Assembly (NCBI GenBank): GCA_964446585.1
Contig: CAYUPI010000121.1
Location: 1 to 6,158, forward strand
Source: CAYUPI01 sp964446585
GTDB lineage: Bacteria > Verrucomicrobiota > Verrucomicrobiia > Limisphaerales > UBA8199
DNA length: 6,158 bases
Direction of reading: 5' to 3'
Part shown: positions 1-5,224 of the stretch, piece by piece
Layout: each line of letters begins with the position of its first letter
How positions within the stretch are numbered: the stretch's first letter is position 1
Made by a program: the position numbers and the translations under genes
Notes under the pieces: generated by a model
The model's database searches: none
What the model saw: only the letters and a program-made list of their open reading frames with translations
Told to the model about the DNA's origin: nothing

Positions 1-698
1 ATGTTGCGCGAGCTCAGAATGATGTCCTGGTAGCCGACAAGATGGCTCAACGTGGCATCAATGGCCGCCATGCCGGAATTGAAGTTCCAGGCCATGTATT
101 CGCCCGCGAGCGGACCGCATTCGAGATCGACGATATGGTTGGCCAGCGAGATCGAGGTCGGGTTGAGGAACCGCGAATAGACTTCCAGCAGCGGCTCGCG
201 GCCCTGGAAGGCGTCATCGATCCATTCCGTGCAGGCGTACAGATACGTGGCCGTGCGGGCGATGACTGGCGTGGAAGAGAAAATGGCGGTCACGTTGTCG
301 AAAATCGGATAGGGTCCTTTGGCCAGAAGGCTGGTTTGGCTCCCGACCACGGATTGATAAACGTGCCGGAAAGGGTTCTGCAGCGTGTCGAGCAGCTTCG
401 CCAATTGGAAACAGAGAAATTTCTTGGCATTGAAACAAGCGATGCGATCCCGGCGGTCCAGCCCAGCCAGTTCGCGCGTCGTCAGATCCCACAACTGGTG
501 CAGCTCGATATTGGCCCGGTAAATGTGGCCGGCGAGTCGCCCCATGGTGCGGCCCAATTCCGTCGCGGGATCGATCGAGAAATGGGCCAACTGTTCTGCG
601 ACCAGGCCCTCAACGTCTGTAGCGGCCGAGGTTGAACGACGGGGGCTGAGTTCGCGGGCGTGGTGGAAAATGGCTTCCGAAGGTGAACGAGCGCTCAT
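1..698 (-). CDS. PLP-dependent Cys/Met metabolism enzyme (trans-sulfuration family), N-terminal part only
   Basis: I translated the minus strand from the ATG at 698-696. It stays open to the left edge, giving 232 codons and then two bases of the next, so the C-terminal part, including the Schiff-base lysine, is outside the window. Recognisable motifs are YSR at residues 174-176 followed by NPT at 179-181, and SGMAAI at 208-213. In the cystathionine gamma-synthase / O-acetylhomoserine sulfhydrylase family the Tyr and Arg of YSR reach into the neighbouring subunit's PLP phosphate site, and the S-G-M stretch also binds the phosphate. YSR normally lies near residue 45-60, so there is an extension of well over 100 residues of unknown role (the stretch before about residue 137). 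An in-frame stop at 710-708 fixes ATG 698 as the first usable start. No Shine-Dalgarno sequence is visible. The exact reaction (C-S lyase, synthase or sulfhydrylase) cannot be told from this fragment. The plus-strand ORF over the same bases reads like an antisense shadow. Confidence 0.8.
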   Translation of the reverse strand, partial: MSARSPSEAIFHHARELSPRRSTSAATDVEGLVAEQLAHFSIDPATELGRTMGRLAGHIYRANIELHQLWDLTTRELAGLDRRDRIACFNAKKFLCFQLAKLLDTLQNPFRHVYQSVVGSQTSLLAKGPYPIFDNVTAIFSSTPVIARTATYLYACTEWIDDAFQGREPLLEVYSRFLNPTSISLANHIVDLECGPLAGEYMAWNFNSGMAAIDATLSHLVGYQDIILSSRN

Positions 699-833
699 GC
701 AAATGATTTAACCATAGACGTCTGCGGAGCGACATACATAAAACCACTCACGCCATGTCGCTGTTTTAAGTCAGTCGGAAGGCAAAAGCGGTGCGGTCGG
801 GCCGTTCTGGGCCGGCTCATGGAAAAATTATGC

Positions 834-862
834 TTGAAAAATGGAACGGAGAAGCGCATAAT
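834..862 (+). promoter_or_regulatory. Candidate sigma70-type promoter reading toward grpE
   Basis: The -35 box TTGAAA (834-839) matches five of six bases of TTGACA. The spacer is exactly 17 bases and the -10 box CATAAT (857-862) matches five of six bases of TATAAT, so a start near 869-870 would be expected. The same stretch also contains CTTGAAA (833-839), the -35 consensus of the heat-shock factor sigma32. Fourteen bases on, GCGCATAA is only a partial match to the sigma32 -10 (CCCCATnT). A shared housekeeping and heat-shock promoter is therefore possible for this chaperone operon but not shown. It lies about 515 bases before grpE, which implies a long leader or a separate small RNA. Confidence 0.5.
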
Positions 863-1159
863 CGGTTTCAGAAAAAGGGCGCGAACTAAGCAGTGGTGCT
901 CGCGCGGTCGTTCTTTGGAAATCGGGGTACAAGTAAAGAACACGATTCCAAGCAGGAATCAAAATTTGAGTTTACCCTGCCTATGCTCGTGATTAGAAGC
1001 TATGTCCTTGAACCGTAGTTGAAAAAACCACGGGGCTTTAGCTGAGGTTGTGGCCGACAGGCCTTAATTGGAAGTCGAAAGCAGTCCGGCGAGTCCCACC
1101 TGTTTCTAGTAAGTTCAAAGGAACTGTTACACACGGCACTGGCGGGGTTTTTATTCTCG

Positions 1160-1190
1160 CCTTCCTCACATCGAACGTGTGTGAGGAGGG
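1160..1190 (+). repeat. Eleven-base-pair inverted repeat in the grpE leader
   Basis: Bases 1160-1170 pair with 1180-1190 over 11 positions (ten Watson-Crick and one G-U), closing a nine-base loop. This is the longest stem seen in the gap before grpE. No T-run follows on either strand, so it is not a normal intrinsic terminator. It could be an RNA structure in the grpE leader, part of a small RNA, or a dyad bound by a regulator. Function is unknown. Confidence 0.4.
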
Positions 1191-1306
1191 AAACGACCGA
1201 TGAATCGCCTGGCGATTTCAAGCGCGGGCAGCAGCCGCGCCGCGCGGCCCTCCGATTGAAGAACGCACCAATTGCTTACGCCAACTGAGCGAGCCGTTAA
1301 GGTTCC

Positions 1307-1324
1307 GCCGAGGCGGGCCTCGGC
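1307..1324. repeat. Perfect 8-bp inverted repeat upstream of grpE
   Basis: GCCGAGGC at 1307-1314 is followed after two bases by its exact reverse complement at 1317-1324. It lies 53 bases before the grpE start codon. With a two-base centre it would form a slightly shortened hairpin in RNA, or a dyad in DNA. The region is GC-rich, so chance is a real possibility. Confidence 0.3.
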
Positions 1325-1377
1325 CACCACTGGCATACGCCCCGGCTGCGTGGTAGGATTTTCTAGACCTTTGTTCC

Positions 1378-1962
1378 ATGAAAAAGACAGAGATTAAGAA
1401 CGAAAAACCGCGGCATTCGGATGGACCGCCGAGGTCTGCGGAACCGCAGGAACCACTAGTAGCGGTGGAACGCATCACAGTCCCGGCCCAGGAATTGGAA
1501 GAACTTAAGGAGCGGGCCACCAAGGCCGAGGAGAATTGGGAGCGGCTGCTGCGGACTACCGCCGATTTCGAGAATTTCAAGAAGCGAGCCACTCGCGAAA
1601 AGCAGGAGGCGATCAAGTTCGGCAACGAAAGCCTGCTGCAGAAACTGGTGCCGGTGCTGGATCATTTTGACATGGCCATTACGGCGGCCCAAGCTGGCGG
1701 AAGCGACGCAGCCAAACCACTGCAAGACGGGATTCAGATGGTTTATCAACAACTGAAAAATGCGCTGGTCGAGGCGGGCCTGGAAGAGATCGATGCCGCC
1801 GGCAAGCCGTTTGACCCAAATTTGCACGAAGCGGTCGCACAGAGCGAGACGGCCGACGTGCCCGAAGGCCAGGTGGTGCAACAACTCCGCAAGGGTTATA
1901 AGTTGCGCGAACGACTTTTGCGCCCGGCCAGCGTGGTGGTCGCCAAAAGACCCGCCGCTTGA
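1378..1962 (+). CDS. grpE: GrpE, nucleotide exchange factor of DnaK
   Basis: GrpE opens the nucleotide-binding domain of DnaK to release ADP, which resets the Hsp70 cycle in the cytoplasm; it works as a dimer. The 194-residue product has the family layout: a charged disordered N-terminus (residues 1-30), a long coiled-coil helix from about 35 to 90 (ENWERLLRTTADFENFKKR at 52-70), a helical stretch at about 115-135, and the C-terminal beta domain with GKPFDPNLHEAV at 142-153 and GYKLRERLLRPASVVVAK at 173-190. These last two blocks are the family signature. The length is normal. An in-frame stop at 1354-1356 makes ATG 1378 the first start. An AGGA-like stretch lies too far upstream to act as a ribosome binding site. 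The dnaJ gene begins three bases after the stop, so the two are almost certainly co-transcribed. The gene lacks the common neighbours hrcA and dnaK in this window. Confidence 0.96.
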   Translation: MKKTEIKNEKPRHSDGPPRSAEPQEPLVAVERITVPAQELEELKERATKAEENWERLLRTTADFENFKKRATREKQEAIKFGNESLLQKLVPVLDHFDMAITAAQAGGSDAAKPLQDGIQMVYQQLKNALVEAGLEEIDAAGKPFDPNLHEAVAQSETADVPEGQVVQQLRKGYKLRERLLRPASVVVAKRPAA

Positions 1963-1965
1963 GCC

Positions 1966-3090
1966 ATGGCGAAACGCGATTATTACGAAATCCTGGGAAC
2001 GGAACGGGAAGCGAGCGAAGAGGAGATTAAAAAGGCCTATCGGAAGCAGGCGGTGAAATATCACCCGGACAAGAACCCGGGGGATAAGACCGCCGAGGAG
2101 CGTTTCAAAGAACTGGGCGAGGCTTACGAAGTGCTGAGCGACCCGCAGAAGCGGGCGGCCTACGATCAATACGGCCACGCTGCTTTCGACCGGCGGGCCG
2201 GCGGATTCGGCCCTAGCGGGTTCCACGATCCGTTTGAAGTGTTCCGCGAAGTGTTCGGCGGAGGGGGCATCTTCGGAGACTTTTTCGGCGGAGGCGGCCA
2301 GGATTCGACGCAACCGCAGCGCGGCGACGACCTGCGCTATGACATGGAAATCAGTTTTGAAGATGCCGCCCACGGATGCGAAAAGGAAATCCCCATCACC
2401 AAGCACGAGAAGTGCGATGTTTGCGACGGCTCCGGCGCTGAACCCGGCTCGCACATCAAGACGTGCCAAACGTGCGGCGGTCGCGGCCAGGTCGTCACGT
2501 CGCGCGGAATCTTCAGCATTGCGCAAACTTGTCCTCACTGCCAGGGGGCAGGACGCGTGATTGACAAACCGTGTAAGGTCTGCCGAGGAGGCGGAAGGCG
2601 TGAGCGCACATCCAAGATCAAACTGCGGATACCGGCTGGTGTGGATACAGGTTCGCGGCTGCGATCAACCGGGAACGGCGAGGCCGGGTTGCGGCGCGGT
2701 CCACCTGGTGATTTGTACGTCGTCATTCACGTCCGGCCGCACGAAATCTTCCAGCGGGATGGCGACGATCTGCTATGCGAGATGCCCATCAGCTTCGTTC
2801 AGGCCGTGCTGGGTGCGGAAATCGAAGTGCCGACATTGGATGGCAAGGCCAGCATCAAGGTCCCGCCCGGCACTCAGCCCGGCACGATGTTCCGACTCAA
2901 AGGCAAGGGCGTGAAAAGCGTTCACGGCTACGGGCATGGGGATCTGCACGTGCGCGTGAATGTCGAGGTGCCGACGCATCTGACCGCCGCGCAAAAAGCC
3001 AAGCTCGAAGAGTTCGCCGAACTCTGCAGCGGCAAGGAAAGCCCGCTGAGCCAAAGCTTTTTCGAGAAAGCGAAAAATCTGTTCCACTAG
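1966..3090 (+). CDS. dnaJ: DnaJ, Hsp40 co-chaperone (class A J-protein)
   Basis: DnaJ delivers unfolded protein to DnaK and stimulates its ATPase. All class A parts are present in the 374 residues. The J domain spans about 4-70, with the essential HPD at 33-35. A Gly/Phe-rich linker runs from about 79 to 112. Four CxxCxGxG zinc repeats follow: CDVCDGSG (150-157), CQTCGGRG (167-174), CPHCQGAG (189-196) and CKVCRGGG (203-210), enough for two zinc centres. The C-terminal substrate-binding domains run from about 212 to 340, ending with a dimerisation tail. Length and order are typical for full DnaJ rather than CbpA. The start ATG lies three bases after the grpE stop and gives the canonical MAKRDYYEILG opening, so translation is probably coupled to grpE; no Shine-Dalgarno is evident. 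A 360-residue minus-strand ORF overlaps grpE and dnaJ but is a shadow of this high-GC coding sequence. Confidence 0.97.
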   Translation: MAKRDYYEILGTEREASEEEIKKAYRKQAVKYHPDKNPGDKTAEERFKELGEAYEVLSDPQKRAAYDQYGHAAFDRRAGGFGPSGFHDPFEVFREVFGGGGIFGDFFGGGGQDSTQPQRGDDLRYDMEISFEDAAHGCEKEIPITKHEKCDVCDGSGAEPGSHIKTCQTCGGRGQVVTSRGIFSIAQTCPHCQGAGRVIDKPCKVCRGGGRRERTSKIKLRIPAGVDTGSRLRSTGNGEAGLRRGPPGDLYVVIHVRPHEIFQRDGDDLLCEMPISFVQAVLGAEIEVPTLDGKASIKVPPGTQPGTMFRLKGKGVKSVHGYGHGDLHVRVNVEVPTHLTAAQKAKLEEFAELCSGKESPLSQSFFEKAKNLFH

Positions 3091-3122
3091 CTGACGGGCG
3101 GAATGATGGATGCAAACATGAC

Positions 3123-3195
3123 GCGTGATGCGTGATTCGTGATTCGGTTAGACTGCTGGTTTGCTCTTCACGCATCACGAATCACGCATCACGAA
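3123..3195. repeat. Heptamer repeat array forming a long hairpin between dnaJ and rsmE
   Basis: The left arm is built of heptamers GCGTGAT, GCGTGAT, TCGTGAT (3123-3143) plus TCG. The right arm is two perfect copies of a 14-mer, TCACGCATCACGAA, at 3168-3181 and 3182-3195. The arms are inverted relative to each other. Bases 3124-3146 pair with 3171-3193 at 22 of 23 positions (the only mismatch is 3144 against 3173), leaving a 24-base loop. The right arm stops three bases before the rsmE ATG at 3198. No T-tract follows on the plus strand, so it is not a classic terminator, although such a stem could stop or pause polymerase, protect the 3' end of the dnaJ message or limit rsmE translation. The design resembles short intergenic palindromic repeats (REP/MITE-like), but no other copy is seen in the window. 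Confidence 0.85.
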
Positions 3196-3197
3196 TC

Positions 3198-3953
3198 ATG
3201 CGCCGCTTTTATCTGCCACCTGAGAAATGTCTCGAACCGACGCTGTTCCTCACGGGCCGCGAGGCACACCATGGCCTGCGTGTTTTGCGGCTGCGGAGGG
3301 GCGAGCAGGTCACGGTTTTGAATGGCGTCGGTGGCGAATTGCTTTGCCAAGTGGAGCATTGCGATCGGCGGCAGGTCGAGTTGAGCGTCGTTGAACGGCG
3401 CACGATTCCTCCCCTGCCCTGCGCCATCACCCTGTTGCAAGCCTTGCCCAAGGGAAAAACGTTCGATTCAATTATTCAGAAAGCCACCGAGTTGGGCGCC
3501 CATCGCATCGTCCCGTTACGCTCCGAGCGCGTGGTTGCTTTCCCGTCTGACGGCAAAGACGCGGCCGGAAAAATGGACAAGTGGCGCCTGGTCGCGGTGG
3601 AAGGGATCAAACAATGCGGCTCGGGCTGGCTGCCACAGATCGAACTGCCGATGACACCGCAGCAATTCCTCGCCCGCAACGAGGCGATCGAATTGCCGCT
3701 CCTTGCCTCATTGCACAGCGGCAGCCGGCATCCGCGCGAGTACTTCGCTGCCTTCACGGCGAAGAATGGCAGAATGCCGCGGTCGGCTTGTGTCTGGATC
3801 GGCCCAGAGGGCGATTTCACCCCGAGCGAGGTGGCGATGATCACCGCAGCCGGCGCGCAGCCCGTGACACTGGGCCGGCTGGTGCTGCGGACAGAAACGG
3901 CCGCAACGTATTGTCTTTCGATTCTCAACTACGAGCTGCAGACGCCGCAGTGA
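3198..3953 (+). CDS. rsmE: 16S rRNA (uracil-1498-N3)-methyltransferase RsmE
   Basis: RsmE methylates N3 of U1498 in helix 44 of 16S rRNA within the 30S subunit, using S-adenosylmethionine; it is a trefoil-knot (SPOUT) enzyme. From ATG 3198 the product is 251 residues, the usual size. An N-terminal RNA-binding PUA-like domain (MRRFYLPP... to about residue 70) precedes the knot domain. That domain carries KGKTFDSIIQKATELG at 85-100, the SAM-binding IGPEGDFTPSE at 201-211 and LGRLVLRTETA at 225-235. In most relatives the first of these reads GPEGGF, so Asp at 206 is a small deviation. A GTG at 3132 would add 22 residues, but these are merely translated heptamer repeat, while MRRFY matches the normal start. 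The dnaJ-rsmE proximity recalls the dnaJ-prmA-rsmE order of many bacteria, here without prmA. The 3' end overlaps the convergent midA-like gene by 29 bases. Confidence 0.95.
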   Translation: MRRFYLPPEKCLEPTLFLTGREAHHGLRVLRLRRGEQVTVLNGVGGELLCQVEHCDRRQVELSVVERRTIPPLPCAITLLQALPKGKTFDSIIQKATELGAHRIVPLRSERVVAFPSDGKDAAGKMDKWRLVAVEGIKQCGSGWLPQIELPMTPQQFLARNEAIELPLLASLHSGSRHPREYFAAFTAKNGRMPRSACVWIGPEGDFTPSEVAMITAAGAQPVTLGRLVLRTETAATYCLSILNYELQTPQ

Positions 3954-5169
3954 ATCGCTCACCTGCGACGTCGGGCGCAGTTTCCGTCCGCGACTGGACG
4001 AGAACGCGAAAGGCTCGACCCAACTGGTCAGGGCGAGTCAGTGTCTGAAATTGCCGTCGCCGCTCCGGCGTCCAGCGTTGTTCTGGCGCACTGGCGTGCT
4101 CGACGCACTGCGCGATCTCCATTAGAAACTTCTCCTGCGTGACAAACTGCTCGGTGGTCAGTCCTGCTGATTCGCCGGCGCGGATGAGTGATCCGAAATT
4201 CACATGAGCAGTGAGATCCTGCTCGCCCGGGCGAGCCAGCAGATCAGCCGTGGCGTGGTGCTGGTAAAAGGCCCGCAACGTGCCTTGCGTCCTCTCTGGC
4301 AAGAACTTTTCTTCCGCCGCGAAGCCATAATCCAGCGTAACCAGTTTTCCATCTTGCAGCGCCGCTGCGGCCGAGCGCCACCATTCTTCCGCTGCCGGAC
4401 ACACCTCGATAGTAAATCCGTCCGGCAAGACGAACGCGAGACTGTCGGTTTGGACCGGGGCGAGCTTAGGTTCGGTCAGAGGCATTCGCGTCCATCGAAA
4501 CTGGCCAGAGTCGAGCTGGACGCCCCATTCAAACCACCGGCGCGCGGCCGCGTCCCAGCCGAGCCGATGCACCGGAAAGGCGTCGAGCAGTTCGTTGGAG
4601 AAAATGACGCCGCGATTAGACAGCATCGGTCGGCTTCTTTCAGGGCAGCGCCAGCTGTTCCAGAGCTCCTTGAGCTCCCTTGCCCATCGTACACGCCGCC
4701 CAAATTCCCTTAAGCGACTTTGTTGGCATTCGCGGTGCCGGTCCGAAGGCTCAATAATCCAGTACTCCAGGCGCTCGAAGAGCGCGGGCCGCCACTGCCG
4801 CAGCCAGCCCAGGATGTCCACGGCCAGCCTACCATCATGCGCCCCAGCCTCGACGAGTTGTAGCTGCTCTGCGGCATCCTGTTCTCCCTTGGCGTTACTT
4901 GCCGTGGAGCGCGTCGGGCGGGCTTCCGACTTCAAGCATCGAGTTAGAATTGGCTCGAGCCATTCGCAAAATTGAAAGGCAAGCAGCTCGCCGAACAAGG
5001 GACCGACGCTGACACTGGTGAAAAAGTCGCCCCGCCGGCCGACGGTGTCCTCTTGTCTCTCATAGTATCCATAAACGGGACAATACAAGGCCAGCTCCAT
5101 GAAGCGGGCGAACGTGATGGGACCGCGCCGATCGATTTCGCTGGCGATTGTTTCAGCAACCTCTTTCAA
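3925..5169 (-). CDS. SAM-dependent methyltransferase, MidA/NDUFAF7 family (DUF185)
   Basis: The family's mitochondrial member NDUFAF7 methylates an arginine of a complex I subunit; the bacterial substrate is unknown. Taking the TTG at 5169 gives 414 residues. Family landmarks are FMELALYCPVYGYY (23-36), GDFFTSVSVGPLFGELLA (47-64), the SAM motif LVEAGAHDGRLA (105-116), the acidic post-motif IIEPS (138-142), SNELLDAFPVHR (191-202), LVTLDYGF (276-283) and PGEQDLTAHVNF (314-325). The SAM loop reads GAHDG where many members have a GxGxG-like loop. Residues 78-103 look like a hydrophilic insert. The frame continues upstream to an ATG at 5298, but that start would overlap the first 74 bases of pilT antisense and add non-conserved residues, so it is unlikely. 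TTG 5250 is another option. The start is therefore uncertain although the family is clear. The gene converges with rsmE and diverges from pilT. Confidence 0.88.
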   Translation of the reverse strand: MKEVAETIASEIDRRGPITFARFMELALYCPVYGYYERQEDTVGRRGDFFTSVSVGPLFGELLAFQFCEWLEPILTRCLKSEARPTRSTASNAKGEQDAAEQLQLVEAGAHDGRLAVDILGWLRQWRPALFERLEYWIIEPSDRHRECQQSRLREFGRRVRWARELKELWNSWRCPERSRPMLSNRGVIFSNELLDAFPVHRLGWDAAARRWFEWGVQLDSGQFRWTRMPLTEPKLAPVQTDSLAFVLPDGFTIEVCPAAEEWWRSAAAALQDGKLVTLDYGFAAEEKFLPERTQGTLRAFYQHHATADLLARPGEQDLTAHVNFGSLIRAGESAGLTTEQFVTQEKFLMEIAQCVEHASAPEQRWTPERRRQFQTLTRPDQLGRAFRVLVQSRTETAPDVAGERFTAASAARS

Positions 5170-5224
5170 TTGCTTGCGGTGTGGTGCGGATTTAGCTAAT
5201 ACTCGACCTGACCATACAACTTTT

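Larger units (their letters stand above)
699..1377. other. Intergenic region between divergent PLP enzyme and grpE
   Basis: This gap of nearly 700 bases has no convincing gene on either strand. Short ORFs exist (943-695 and 1221-1000, both minus) but resemble no family. By eye the left two thirds is richer in A and T than the flanking genes. It holds a good plus-strand promoter (834-862) and several inverted repeats: 879-884 with 900-905; 915-924 with 943-951 (one bulge); 1088-1093 with 1156-1161; 1112-1116 with 1121-1125; 1160-1170 with 1180-1190; 1203-1209 with 1211-1217; and 1307-1314 with 1317-1324. I found no CIRCE element (the HrcA operator), no tRNA, and nothing resembling tmRNA, 6S, SRP or RNase P RNA cores. 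It probably serves as the regulatory region for both divergent genes and as the grpE leader. Confidence 0.6.

Noticed and set aside
42..635. Plus-strand ORF of 197 residues at the left edge
   Set aside because: It is antisense to the PLP enzyme whose minus-strand translation shows clear YSR/NPT and SGMAAI motifs. Its own protein has no recognisable family.
695..943. 82-residue minus-strand ORF whose stop overlaps the PLP enzyme start as ATGA
   Set aside because: The stop-start overlap looks like translational coupling, but the protein is unlike any family, has scattered Cys/His/Pro/Phe without pattern, and covers the plus-strand promoter candidate. Conservation in relatives would be needed to revive it.
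987..993. Isolated TCGTGAT copy of the hairpin heptamer in the grpE upstream gap
   Set aside because: A single 7-base match without tandem or inverted partner is expected by chance.
1000..1221. 73-residue minus-strand ORF in the grpE upstream gap
   Set aside because: No recognisable motif, no ribosome binding site and no neighbour reason; it fits chance.
1456..2538. 360-residue minus-strand ORF
   Set aside because: It lies fully opposite grpE and dnaJ, both unmistakable. Long antisense frames are common over GC-rich codons.
3132..3197. GTG start adding 22 residues to RsmE
   Set aside because: The added residues are translation of the heptamer hairpin and are not expected in RsmE, which normally begins with a sequence like MRRFY.
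3124..3197. Intrinsic terminator after dnaJ
   Set aside because: The stem is strong but is not followed by a T-run on either strand, and it abuts the next start codon.
4204..4713. Plus-strand ORF of 169 residues
   Set aside because: Antisense to the MidA-like gene, which carries several conserved blocks on the minus strand.
5174..5202. Promoter for pilT (TTGCGG-17-TAATAC)
   Set aside because: The spacing is right but each box matches only about three of six consensus bases, so it is no better than chance.
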